From assembly GCF_001306915.1 (NCBI RefSeq), contig NZ_LJTC01000014.1:108100-149721 (forward strand): a stretch of DNA of 41,622 nt, in the 5' to 3' direction. This document shows positions 33,062-41,622 of this stretch, in pieces. Made by a program: the position numbers and the translations under genes. Source of the stretch: Pseudoalteromonas lipolytica. Its GTDB lineage: Bacteria > Pseudomonadota > Gammaproteobacteria > Enterobacterales > Alteromonadaceae. Positions within the stretch are counted from its first letter, which is position 1. Each line of letters opens with the position of its first letter. The notes under the pieces were generated by a model. The model saw nothing but the letters and a program-made list of their open reading frames with translations. It searched no databases and was not told where the DNA came from.

Positions 33062-36000
33062 TTACTGCTTAATTAAGCTGCCTGACAAAAATGTATGTAA
33101 TGCAGGGTCATCATCGTCGTTATAGCTTTCTGGTACTTCAAAACCTAAAGTTTCAACGCTAAATCCTCCATCAACGGTTGTGATAGGAGTCATTAACACG
33201 CCATAACCATAATTCTGACTCTCGGTAGCCTCACTAAACATCATTAAAGATCCTAAATGCAGCTCCCAAGACGCACTACGAACTTCACCATCTAATTCGA
33301 ATGAAGCGCTGCCATCTTCAGCAATGACAATATTTGATGTTTCAACACCACCACTCTCGGCCATATAGGTGAAAATATGTGTACCAATTAAGTCGACTTC
33401 GGTAAAAGAATCTTGCTCAATAACTCGCGTAATTCTTTGCATTACACCGAAGTCATCGCCATCTTTAAATTGTAAAAAGTTGCCTTGTGCTTTGACAATA
33501 AAGTGCGGGTCAGCTTCTTCTATTGGGCTACCGTATGTTTTTTCATAGAAATCGACAAACACTTTTTGATTCTCAATATCATAATTATAGTAACCTCCAG
33601 ATATACCCAGCTCATCATTTTCAGTGTCATGAGCAAGCTCTAAGAAAGTACCGTCTTCTTTAAATATGCCCATAAAGAAGTCACCATCAAGCGACCCATC
33701 GAAATAAGCACCTACTAGTGGATTTCCCAGACTATAAATACGTGTTAGTACAACATCACCTTCCCCTTCAATTTCAAGAGTAAGTGTATCTGCAGAGACA
33801 GACGCTATAATGCTGCCAGCATCGTCAATCCCAAAACTTCCATTGGTATCTTCGCTTAGTTCAACAGCAAACTCACCTGTACTCTCATTCCAAGTAAAAT
33901 CGCCTAACTCAAATCCCGGATGAGCATCATCAACGCCTTCATCTGCCATTGCTTGAATCTGAATCCACTTCCCATCACGTAAAACCACTGCAACATCAGG
34001 TTCATCGGCAAGTTGCCAGGCGCCATCTAACGGGTGCTCTGTTGCAGGGCGATCAATATCAACCTGCGCTTCCGCCATCGCTTTATCAAAGAACCAAGCT
34101 TGCTTATCACCTTCAGTACAACTCGCTGACTGCGCATAAACACAAACCGTTAAGAAATACCTATCAAAGTCACTAACCTCTGCTTGCGATGTATTAAACA
34201 TCAATTTGCCGGAGGCTAAGCTGTAGTCATATTCAGTTAAAACTCCAAGATATGAAAAGCTAATTCTACGTTTATATTCATCTAATTCATCGTGATAGAT
34301 TGTCTCAACTTTAATAGTTTCAACACCACGTTCCCTTGGCGAATAAAGCTCAATAAAACCAACGTTTATCGGATAACCATTTTCATCATAGCTAGCGTTT
34401 TCTTCTAACCAGTAGGGAGCAAATTTAGATACGCCATATTCCTTAGAAACTGAGAAGTTACGAAGATGTGATGAGTAATCCTCTGGGCGTTCGGTTCCGT
34501 CATAATTAAAAAAGCGATACTTACGGTAAGTAAAGTTTTGCCCGTTATTGGTTGCTAGCAGACGTTGAGAAAACTCACTATATACTTGGCAAACATCATC
34601 TTCAGGGCAGATTGGCTGAATGCCATTACTTGTAAAATAGTTATAACGTAAGAATTCTCCATCACTACTTACTTGCCAAGAACGAAAGTTTTGATTCAAA
34701 TTAAAATTCATTAAACCATCGTCATAAACGTCGTAATGAAGGTCTGTTTGTGGTGAGTTATAACCTTGGTACACAGTCCATTTACCAAGTAGATCTGCTT
34801 CAGTAAATGAAAGCTGGTTATCTTTCACCATTAAACCAGTAACTGTTCGCGAGCTATCATCTGTTTTAGCTTCGAGTGATGCAGCAAATTGATAACCAAC
34901 TTGTACATTTTTAACTAACCAAATTGCGATGTCATAATTGATACTTTCTGCGCTATTACTTATAAGCAGTTGATTCTCATCGACTTGCCAAGTAACACTG
35001 ACAGGCGTTTTATCGTTATCAGTGAGCGTCCCAGTTCCACCAGAAAGTAGCTCAATACTTACAGCACTACTATACCCACCAAACTCGCTCAAATTATCAA
35101 TAACCCAAGTACCAATAAGCTCATCTGCTGTCACTGCAAGTGTTTGTCGTTGTTCAATAAGGGTGGCGTTATAATTAGATTCAGAGCTGTTATACACTTC
35201 ACCGCTGTTACTGAAACGAGTTTCAGTTTTGCGAGAAAACTCTACAGTTCTATTAGCATCATTTTCCAAGAGAATAATTAGATCTAACTCAACTAAATAC
35301 TCACATACCTCCTGCTGCTGATCATTTTCATCATTGCTAAATGAGCAGTTTATAAGTACAGGCTCAGCTAAATTAATTGTAATATCCTGCTCTTGCTGAG
35401 ACCAATTAAAGCTTGTATCGACATCAATCAAACTAGCATAGCCAGTTCCATCAGCCTTAAACTCTAACTGCGCAGTTGATGCTCTATAGTATTGCGGCTG
35501 CATTAAAATATACTCACCCACAATACTAGTAACGGTCTGATCTACAAGTTCATCATCTTCTTTAATTTCTTCTTTTGTCGATTCAATTAGACCCGGTTCT
35601 TGGCTCTCTACGGTATTAACAAAGTTATCAATATCCTCAGAATTTGATACAAGGTCTAAGGTTGATTCGACGCCTTCAGGAAGTTCATAATTTTCGTTAT
35701 CAACAATAATTTTAATTAATGATGCTAAAAGTAACTTCTCATCCGCATCAACAGCTAACAATGCATCATCGAGTGCTTCTTCGGAGTTGATATCAGCACC
35801 ATCACGAGTCAATAATGCAAACTCTGCGGTAGTAACATTAGTTACATTAACGCCAAAATTATCCTCTTTACTAAGTTTTCCATCAGCTCCTGCTTGCGCC
35901 AGCAAAGTTGAAATTGATTTTAGCTGCGAGACAAACTCTACACCGGGATTAATTGAATTATTACCATATGCGACTAGCTTCACTAATTCATTTGCATCAG

Positions 36001-36559
36001 AATCATCCACTTCAATATCTACGCTAAAACGACCCTGGGCATCCGCGGTTACTTCAAACTGTTCATCACCAATTTGAAATACAACACTAGAATTAACAAT
36101 TGGCTCATCAGTTACAATGCCTTCAAATGTTATTTTTAGTGCCTTGCGCTTCAGAGCTATATTAACTTCTGCACTTGCAGTTGCATCGTCATCATCTGTT
36201 ACAGTCAAAGCAAGAACAATATCTGCATCTTCTTCAACTGCAGGTGCTGTAATTGTTAATGTGCTTGTATCGCTACCAGAAAGATCAAGGGTAGGACCAG
36301 ATACTTGTGTCCAAGCATATTGACTAATGCTTCCGTCACTATCAGTCGCTGTCGCCTGTAAAACTAGCTCCTCTCCCTCTAGTAACTCTGTGTCACTGTT
36401 AATTGATACTGTTGGACTTTTATTCTCTTCAGCAACAGGAGGGGTATCATCTTCGTTATTGCTATTATTCCCACCACAAGCTGTTAAGCTAATAATACTG
36501 GCTGCGAAAAGTAATTGTTTTATAAAATTCATAGACCTGAAATTTGGAGGGCTCATCAT
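33062..36559 (-). CDS. Large outer-surface lipoprotein with Ig-like domain and six repeated modules
   Basis: The frame opens at 36592. AAGGA lies 5 nt before the ATG at 36559, so that start is preferred (1165 aa). The signal ends in lipobox SLTAC followed by GGN, then a linker rich in Asn, Asp and Glu. Residues about 45-140 form a PKD/REJ-type Ig-like domain (ATDSDGSISQYAWTQVSGP, LTVTDDDDATASAEV), and about 145-190 a second beta domain. From about 345 on, at least six modules open with L(I/V/L)G(T/K/E/A)(W/Y), such as DELIGTWVID, DLLGKWTVYQ, PLDGAWQLA, PLVGAYFD and DLIGTHIF, each followed by beta strands. This looks like lipocalin-like repeats. It is highly acidic, probably surface-exposed, with no catalytic motif. 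It lies downstream of the hybrid sensor gene on the same strand. Confidence 0.75.
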   Translation of the reverse strand: MMSPPNFRSMNFIKQLLFAASIISLTACGGNNSNNEDDTPPVAEENKSPTVSINSDTELLEGEELVLQATATDSDGSISQYAWTQVSGPTLDLSGSDTSTLTITAPAVEEDADIVLALTVTDDDDATASAEVNIALKRKALKITFEGIVTDEPIVNSSVVFQIGDEQFEVTADAQGRFSVDIEVDDSDANELVKLVAYGNNSINPGVEFVSQLKSISTLLAQAGADGKLSKEDNFGVNVTNVTTAEFALLTRDGADINSEEALDDALLAVDADEKLLLASLIKIIVDNENYELPEGVESTLDLVSNSEDIDNFVNTVESQEPGLIESTKEEIKEDDELVDQTVTSIVGEYILMQPQYYRASTAQLEFKADGTGYASLIDVDTSFNWSQQEQDITINLAEPVLINCSFSNDENDQQQEVCEYLVELDLIILLENDANRTVEFSRKTETRFSNSGEVYNSSESNYNATLIEQRQTLAVTADELIGTWVIDNLSEFGGYSSAVSIELLSGGTGTLTDNDKTPVSVTWQVDENQLLISNSAESINYDIAIWLVKNVQVGYQFAASLEAKTDDSSRTVTGLMVKDNQLSFTEADLLGKWTVYQGYNSPQTDLHYDVYDDGLMNFNLNQNFRSWQVSSDGEFLRYNYFTSNGIQPICPEDDVCQVYSEFSQRLLATNNGQNFTYRKYRFFNYDGTERPEDYSSHLRNFSVSKEYGVSKFAPYWLEENASYDENGYPINVGFIELYSPRERGVETIKVETIYHDELDEYKRRISFSYLGVLTEYDYSLASGKLMFNTSQAEVSDFDRYFLTVCVYAQSASCTEGDKQAWFFDKAMAEAQVDIDRPATEHPLDGAWQLADEPDVAVVLRDGKWIQIQAMADEGVDDAHPGFELGDFTWNESTGEFAVELSEDTNGSFGIDDAGSIIASVSADTLTLEIEGEGDVVLTRIYSLGNPLVGAYFDGSLDGDFFMGIFKEDGTFLELAHDTENDELGISGGYYNYDIENQKVFVDFYEKTYGSPIEEADPHFIVKAQGNFLQFKDGDDFGVMQRITRVIEQDSFTEVDLIGTHIFTYMAESGGVETSNIVIAEDGSASFELDGEVRSASWELHLGSLMMFSEATESQNYGYGVLMTPITTVDGGFSVETLGFEVPESYNDDDDPALHTFLSGSLIKQ

Positions 36560-36849
36560 GTTAATCCTTACATTGATTGCGGTATAGCTCACTAAAAAGA
36601 GGCAACTGCAGAGCAGTTGCCAATCTCAAAGGAAGCAAATCTTAATAAACATATGAACAAGGTCAGCGCTCGATCACTCTTTTAATCATAAATTAGACTT
36701 TATGTTTGCCCGTCAATTTGAGTACTTCGAAGCATGTTTTCCCGTTCATTTTTCATTAAGGTTTTATGGTAGATGAGTTATTCAAATTGTGTGTACTGAA
36801 TGCCGACAAAAATGTACTCAAATACGACATGTAATTAAAAAACAGTAGG

Positions 36850-39800
36850 TTAAGGTTTTTGACATTGATATTCTTTTGCCGTCACACCATATTTTTCTTT
36901 GAAAAACTTAGAAAAATACGAACGTGAGGAAAAACCAACATCATCTATAACTAGACTTACTTGGCGACCCTGCTGTAACAACTCAGCAGCTCTTTGCAAT
37001 CTATATTCGCGAAGATATTCACTTGGTGTGATATTTAACAATACTTTTAACTTTCTTTGGAATTGACGCTCACTCAATGCTAAGTGCTTCGCACATTCAA
37101 GCATAGAAAAGCCCTGCTGATGAAAATGCTCAGCAACATATTCAGCTAACTTTTCAAGCAGCTTTTTGTCTCTCGGATCGAGTGAAAAGGCCGTTTTTTG
37201 CTGAGCTTTATGTGGCGACTTTTCAGATTTCGATTGTTGTGCATATTGAGCTACCCAGCCTAGCCAGTTCTCAATTTTTAAAAATAGCTCTTCTCTATCG
37301 AATGGTTTAGTGATCACATCTAGCGCGTGTTGCTGCAAACTACTCACTCGAGTTTCATAATCGCCCTTTGCGGTCAAAATAATTACTGGGATATGGCATG
37401 TAACGGGCGAGTTATGTAATGAATCTAACACAGTAAAGCCATCAACTTTAGGCATCATTAAATCAGTGATGATTAAATCTGGCACTTGGCTCAAAGCTAT
37501 TTGCAATCCAACTTGACCATCTTGCGCTAATAAAACTTGGTAGCGGTGTTGTAACTCAGATTTAAGGTAATGGCGTAACTCATCGTTGTCTTCAATAATT
37601 AATACACTGGCTTTATTCTGCACTTCATTTGATTTTAAACTGATACTTGCAGCAGAAGCATGAGCAGCAAATTGCGTTGCTTGAAATGAAAGTTTAAAAC
37701 TAGCTCCTTCCCCTAAGCGACTTGCCAGCACAAGCGTGCCTTTGTACTTATCAACCAAACGCTTAACGATGGCTAGGCCAACGCCACTACCTTCTACATT
37801 TGCATGACTACTCACTCTGTAGAAAGTATCAAATACTTTGCCTTTTTCAGCGTCTGCGATACCTTTACCTGTGTCTGTTACTTCTATGTTGGCAAGCTCA
37901 CCTGATACGCTTACGGTTAAGCCGACTTGACCTTGCTGAGTATATTTAAATGCATTGCTTAAAAGGTTGGTAAGAATCGTGATCACCCCTTCTCGGGTGC
38001 TTTCGATAAATACGGCTTCTTCAATATCGACCTTAAAGTCGATAGGCTTTTCACCTAACACAGCAAACTGCCCTGCGACCTCTCTGGCAATTGCCGATAG
38101 TGACACAACTTTTATAATCTCTTCATGGCGCTCATCATAACGAGTCAGCGTTAATAGCTTATCAACCAAATTTTCTAAACGCCGGCTATTTCGCAATACC
38201 AAATTCAGCTGCTCACGCTTTTCAGTAATTCGCTCATCAGCTATTAGCTTTTGCAACGGCGCAATCAACAAACTCAAAGGAGTACGTAATTCATGAGATG
38301 CATGCGTGAAGAAGCGCACTTTATTTTCTAGTGAATCACTCAGAGCTTCAGCTTGCTGTTCGATGAGCGTTTTTTGCTCTGCGATTTCGTCGGTACGCTC
38401 ACTAACAATTTGCTCCAGATAATATTTTTGTTTGCGTATCCGGCGAGTCCAAAGCACTGTGAATAGCCACACCATCGCCAAAATCAGCATAGCCGCTAAC
38501 AGATAAAACTCACTAGTTTGCCACCAAGGAGCAAGAACGGTTATGTTTAACAGTAATGGAGTGAGCACATTTGCCCCGCTTTCACTACTAGCATTAACTT
38601 TCAACTGATATTTACCAGCAGGAAGGTTAGTATAATCAACAGATAAAAAAGGCCCTGTAGCTTTACGCCATTGCTGTTCAAAGCCCGCTAACTGATAAGA
38701 GTACAGGTTAGTCTGTGGCTCAGAGTAGTGTAGGTAACTAATCTGAAAGTGAACCCGTTTGATGCCCGCAGGAATAGTCACTGAACGGCTTTTTTCTATT
38801 TGGTATAAACTGCCTAAACGATTGACTCCTTCGTTTACCACATCCTCATCATCGAACTGCAAACTAGTAAGCGCTAACTGGCCACCAATAGCATTGATTT
38901 CAAGATCAGCGGGGTTAATGACACTCACCCCCTGTGTGCCACCAAACATCAAGCGGCCATCACGGGCTTTTAAATAAGCACCGGCATTAAATTCATTACC
39001 TTGTAAGCCATGTCGAGCTTTATAATTTTTAATGCTCATGGTTGCTGGGTCTATTTTAGCGAGGCCATTGTTGGTACTAAGCCAAACCCAATCGTCGTTA
39101 TCTTTTAACAACGCATAAACGACTTGATTAGGGAGGCCTTGATTGACATTAAATTGATGCACGTGCTGGTTGCTCAAATCAATAATATTTAAGCCGTTCG
39201 ACGTTGCGAGCCACATTTGCTGGTCAATTTCTAAAAACGCACGCACTGTATTATCAGATAAAGCCAAGTCGCCTTTGCGATAATTAGTGAGAGTATCGGT
39301 TGCAGCGTTGTAATGATAAGCCCCATCACCATCTGTGCCTATCCACAGATCTGCTTGCGAGCTTTTATATAAACTCGTCACCCGTGCCGTTGGAATTATA
39401 AGTTTTGTATTCGCTACAGGCTGTGCAAAACTAATAAATTTGCTGCGCTGCCTATCAAAACAAAACAGCCCTCCACCATTCGTGCCAACCCAGACATTAT
39501 TTTTCTCATCGACTAAAAGAGCATATATACTGTTTTCAGTTAAGCCATGCTCGCCTTCACCTGCTCGAAAGTGACTGATGCTACCATCGGTATGCAAAAC
39601 ATCAATCCCTTGCTGCCAACTGCCAATCCATATATCGCCATTACGATCTTCGGCAATGGCTTTAATTGCATTGCTACTGATTGAATACGGTGAACTTTCG
39701 GTGGTTATGCGCTCTAAACGATTTAATTGCTGATCAAGAATATCGATACCGCCACCCCAGCTGCCATACCAAATACGTTGCTTTGAGTCTTCAAATAGCG

Positions 39801-40839
39801 CCCACGCATCGTTACTTGAAAGTGGCGCTGGCTTTTTTAACTTACTAAATTGCAATGATGCTGGGTCGAGCTTACTGATCCCATTGGCAGTACCAAACCA
39901 CATAATGTCGCTACTGTCTCGGTAGATACTATAAACCCGGTTATGAGCAAGACTATATTTATCAAATGGGTCATGTGCTAAAACGGTGAAACTTGCATTA
40001 ATTGGATCGTAAACATTAATCCCGCCACCTCGCGTTGCTAGCCAAACTTGGCCTTGGCTATCAAACTCAATATCACGAATTTCATTACTGCTAAGCCCAA
40101 CACCGCCATCACTAGAGGTAAGCCACTGCGTCATTGTTTTAGTGCTTAACTCAATCTTGTATAAGCCACCACCCTGACTTGCCAACCAAATACTGCCATC
40201 AGCTGCCTGTTTGATAGCAAAGATACTGGCATGAATATCTATTGGCTCAGCAAAGCCAGAAAAAATAGTATTAATTTGTTGTTTATTAATAAGATCATAA
40301 TGAAGTAACCCAGCTCCATGGGTACCAATCCAAAGGATGTTGGCAATTTTTGATAGCGCATAAATAGGCTTTTTTAAGTCTGTTATTAGCCTTTCAAGTT
40401 GCTGTGTTCGCTTATCGTAACGAAACAGGCTGCCGTCGTAAGTACCAATATAAACATGCTGTTGCGCTACCAATAAACTGGTGATGCGACGCTCTTTTAA
40501 GAGTGGCTCAGAAAATTGATAATTATGTAATGAAAGTTGGTTTACACCACTATTTCGCGTACCTATAAACAGCTGTGATTCGCTATCAAGTGCCAATGGA
40601 TAGATATAGTTATTTGCTAGGCTATTTGTCTCATCAGAGGCTGTGAATACGGTAAACTTATTGCCATCATAACGGTTTAAACCTGCCTGCGTCGAAAACC
40701 ACATAAAACCTTGCTGATCTTGCACAATATCGAACACAACACTTTGCGATAATCCATCCTCAATATCGTAATTATGAAATGCAGACCAAGCTGAAGGTAA
40801 AAACAGAAGTACTAATATCGCTATTAAAAAACGGATCAT
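36850..40839 (-). CDS. Hybrid two-component system (HTCS) sensor kinase and AraC regulator
   Basis: 1329 aa. A signal peptide (1-19, ending SAWSA) is followed by a periplasmic two-component regulator propeller (about 20-640; many IWIGT and VWLAT repeats), a Y_Y_Y domain (about 697-760), one membrane span (about 776-797) and a coiled coil. Then come HisKA with phospho-histidine His849 in HASHELRTP, an HATPase domain (about 950-1055: NLLSNAFKYT, DTGKGIA, GSGVGLAIV), a receiver domain with Asp1126 in IITDLMMPKVDG, and an AraC-type helix-turn-helix (about 1225-1329: SSRSYFSKFFKEKYGVTAKE). All of a two-component pathway is thus in one chain. In Bacteroidetes such proteins sense oligosaccharides and switch on sugar-use genes. 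The ligand here is unknown. No polysaccharide-use genes lie nearby; the next gene downstream is the repeat lipoprotein. Confidence 0.95.
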   Translation of the reverse strand: MIRFLIAILVLLFLPSAWSAFHNYDIEDGLSQSVVFDIVQDQQGFMWFSTQAGLNRYDGNKFTVFTASDETNSLANNYIYPLALDSESQLFIGTRNSGVNQLSLHNYQFSEPLLKERRITSLLVAQQHVYIGTYDGSLFRYDKRTQQLERLITDLKKPIYALSKIANILWIGTHGAGLLHYDLINKQQINTIFSGFAEPIDIHASIFAIKQAADGSIWLASQGGGLYKIELSTKTMTQWLTSSDGGVGLSSNEIRDIEFDSQGQVWLATRGGGINVYDPINASFTVLAHDPFDKYSLAHNRVYSIYRDSSDIMWFGTANGISKLDPASLQFSKLKKPAPLSSNDAWALFEDSKQRIWYGSWGGGIDILDQQLNRLERITTESSPYSISSNAIKAIAEDRNGDIWIGSWQQGIDVLHTDGSISHFRAGEGEHGLTENSIYALLVDEKNNVWVGTNGGGLFCFDRQRSKFISFAQPVANTKLIIPTARVTSLYKSSQADLWIGTDGDGAYHYNAATDTLTNYRKGDLALSDNTVRAFLEIDQQMWLATSNGLNIIDLSNQHVHQFNVNQGLPNQVVYALLKDNDDWVWLSTNNGLAKIDPATMSIKNYKARHGLQGNEFNAGAYLKARDGRLMFGGTQGVSVINPADLEINAIGGQLALTSLQFDDEDVVNEGVNRLGSLYQIEKSRSVTIPAGIKRVHFQISYLHYSEPQTNLYSYQLAGFEQQWRKATGPFLSVDYTNLPAGKYQLKVNASSESGANVLTPLLLNITVLAPWWQTSEFYLLAAMLILAMVWLFTVLWTRRIRKQKYYLEQIVSERTDEIAEQKTLIEQQAEALSDSLENKVRFFTHASHELRTPLSLLIAPLQKLIADERITEKREQLNLVLRNSRRLENLVDKLLTLTRYDERHEEIIKVVSLSAIAREVAGQFAVLGEKPIDFKVDIEEAVFIESTREGVITILTNLLSNAFKYTQQGQVGLTVSVSGELANIEVTDTGKGIADAEKGKVFDTFYRVSSHANVEGSGVGLAIVKRLVDKYKGTLVLASRLGEGASFKLSFQATQFAAHASAASISLKSNEVQNKASVLIIEDNDELRHYLKSELQHRYQVLLAQDGQVGLQIALSQVPDLIITDLMMPKVDGFTVLDSLHNSPVTCHIPVIILTAKGDYETRVSSLQQHALDVITKPFDREELFLKIENWLGWVAQYAQQSKSEKSPHKAQQKTAFSLDPRDKKLLEKLAEYVAEHFHQQGFSMLECAKHLALSERQFQRKLKVLLNITPSEYLREYRLQRAAELLQQGRQVSLVIDDVGFSSRSYFSKFFKEKYGVTAKEYQCQKP

Positions 40840-40927
40840 CCCTAAATCTACACATTTATTATTAGTTATTAATCAAGCGTAGTTCAGTTCAGCTAACATT
40901 CATAATCATTTCCCAATTTAGGGATGA
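40836..40927. repeat. 12-bp inverted repeat at the start of the hybrid sensor gene
   Basis: TCATCCCTAAAT (40836-40847) and ATTTAGGGATGA (40916-40927) are perfect inverted copies with 68 bp between them. The first copy contains the start codon of the hybrid sensor gene (40837-40839), and its minus-strand TAGGG is the only purine-rich ribosome-site candidate there. Confidence 0.7.
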
Positions 40928-41066
40928 ATAACCAAGATAGATATCAAGGGGTTGGATTTAGATGCGAGTTAGCGAGGGTAAAGGCTCTAGGTTATAGGTC
41001 AAGCATAACCTTGGGAGTGTTTTATGGTGGTTTGGGTTTACCAAAGAAAAGGTTTACATGTATTGT

Positions 41067-41093
41067 GTTGGGTTTCGCTGCGCTCAAACCAAC
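41067..41093. repeat. REP-like palindromic intergenic repeat
   Basis: GTTGGGTTT and AAACCAAC enclose CGCTGCGCTC, making an imperfect palindrome (one extra G in the left arm). I recall this wording as a very common intergenic repeat in marine gammaproteobacteria. Copy number cannot be judged from one window. Confidence 0.5.
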
Positions 41094-41196
41094 CTACCTG
41101 AAGAATGAACAGGCAGAATGCTGAGTGAGACACCACACTAAACAACCCTCTCGATCTAATCTGACGTCTGACAGCTGATAGCTTTTTCACCCATAA

Positions 41197-41224
41197 AAAA
41201 ACCCGAGACTAAGCTCGGGTTTTT
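41197..41224 (-). terminator. tuf: Terminator of tuf
   Basis: ACCCGAG (41201-41207) pairs with CTCGGGT (41214-41220), 6-nt loop, extended by an A-tract on the left and T-tract on the right. On the minus strand the stem is followed by TTTTTTT, 30 bp past the tuf stop codon. Confidence 0.88.
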
Positions 41225-41253
41225 CTTAATGCTTAATGCATCACTATAGTTGA

Positions 41254-41622
41254 TTACTCAACGATAGTTGCAACAACACCAGCACCAACTGTACGGCCAC
41301 CTTCACGGATAGCGAAGCGTAAACCTTCGTCCATCGCGATTGGGCAGATTAGTTCTACAGTCATCTTGATGTTATCACCAGGCATTACCATTTCAACGCC
41401 GTCTGGTAACTGTACGTCACCTGTTACGTCAGTTGTACGGAAGTAGAACTGTGGACGGTAACCTTTGAAGAATGGAGTGTGACGACCACCTTCATCTTTA
41501 GAAAGTACGTATACTTCTGAAGTGAACTTCGTGTGTGGAGTGATTGAACCAGGCTTAGCTAGTACTTGACCACGTTCAACGTCTTCACGCTTAGTACCAC
41601 GTAGAAGTGCACCGATGTTCTC
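41254..41622 (-). CDS. tuf: Elongation factor Tu, 3' part
   Basis: The last 122 codons and the stop are present; the 5' part lies beyond the right edge. Read on the minus strand it gives ENIGALLRGTKREDVERGQV, then LAKPGSITPHTKF, GGRHTPFFKGYRPQFYFRTT, DVTGDVQLPDG, and ends GGRTVGAGVVATIVE, which is domains 2 and 3 of EF-Tu. EF-Tu brings aminoacyl-tRNA to the ribosome in a GTP-dependent way. It ends 30 bp before a strong terminator. Confidence 0.97.
   Translation of the reverse strand, partial: ENIGALLRGTKREDVERGQVLAKPGSITPHTKFTSEVYVLSKDEGGRHTPFFKGYRPQFYFRTTDVTGDVQLPDGVEMVMPGDNIKMTVELICPIAMDEGLRFAIREGGRTVGAGVVATIVE

Larger units (their letters stand above)
40840..41253. other. 414-bp intergenic region between the hybrid sensor and tuf
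   Basis: Holds the right arm of the 12-bp inverted repeat, a palindromic intergenic repeat (41067-41093) and the tuf terminator. The plus-strand frame at 40924-41124 (66 codons) crosses the repeat and has no ribosome site, so it is not called. Apart from the repeats, nothing else is seen. Confidence 0.6.

Noticed and set aside
36117..36587. Plus-strand open frames opposite the repeat lipoprotein
   Set aside because: Serine/valine-rich shadows of an acidic protein on the other strand; no ribosome site.
40924..41124. 66-codon plus-strand open frame
   Set aside because: It begins in the right arm of the 12-bp inverted repeat and crosses the REP-like palindrome; no ribosome site and no family resemblance.
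1..41622. CRISPR arrays, tRNA, rRNA, prophage or transposase genes
   Set aside because: No regularly spaced repeats, cloverleaf-type sequence, rRNA-like sequence or integrase/transposase motifs were seen on either strand.

Overview
The window looks like a chromosomal segment of a marine gammaproteobacterium of the order Alteromonadales, most likely Pseudoalteromonas. This is inferred from the low GC content by eye, the close similarity of FabR, SthA, HemE, Rsd, SlyX, YheV/S/T/U and EF-Tu to enterobacterial versions, and gene order shared with E. coli (fabR beside sthA; hemE near rsd; fkpA-slyX-yheV; yheS-yheT-yheU). No database was searched. All genus-level and family calls come from recognising motifs.

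Left end (1-3824, minus strand): an accessory operon of four genes. In transcription order they are a 382-aa protein with a LysM-like part and a C-terminal beta-domain typical of type VI secretion (T6SS) carrier proteins, a LysM/peptidoglycan-binding protein, a DUF2235 (Tle1-like) phospholipase, and a DUF3304-like lipoprotein cut by the window edge. It reads as an orphan T6SS lipase effector/immunity module. No VgrG, PAAR, Hcp or structural T6SS gene is in the window.

3934-10646: unsaturated fatty acid control and housekeeping. fabR is divergent from a Delta9-type desaturase, with a perfect inverted-repeat operator at the predicted desaturase transcription start. Then come sthA, hemE, a 600-bp gap holding a candidate small RNA, rsd and an LD-carboxypeptidase.

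10702-18535: fkpA (as a lipoprotein), a strongly structured intergenic stretch, a WD40 lipoprotein overlapping slyX, yheV, the ABC-F ATPase yheS with an overlapping TIGR02444 gene, a 46-aa DUF3149 membrane protein behind two FNR boxes, yheT-yheU and an M19 dipeptidase.

18665-32634: mixed signalling and transport. There is an unrecognised membrane-anchored helical protein, a small membrane protein, a K+ channel with an RCK domain, cheV, an AtoE-type fatty acid transporter, a site-2-type protease, a REC-EAL phosphodiesterase, a DUF21/CBS protein, an S9 peptidase, an orphan OmpR-type regulator, yifB and a TRIC-type channel protein.

32635-41622: a 265-bp MITE-like element lying between the stop codon and the terminator of a large repeat-bearing lipoprotein gene. 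Upstream of that, on the same strand, is a 1329-aa hybrid two-component system with a 12-bp inverted repeat covering its start codon. Then come a palindromic intergenic repeat and the 3' end of tuf.

Most notable points: the Tle1-like effector module, the FNR-controlled small membrane protein with yfiD-like promoter geometry, the hybrid sensor with its repeat lipoprotein partner, and two candidate structured RNAs. No CRISPR array, tRNA, rRNA, phage or transposase gene was seen.
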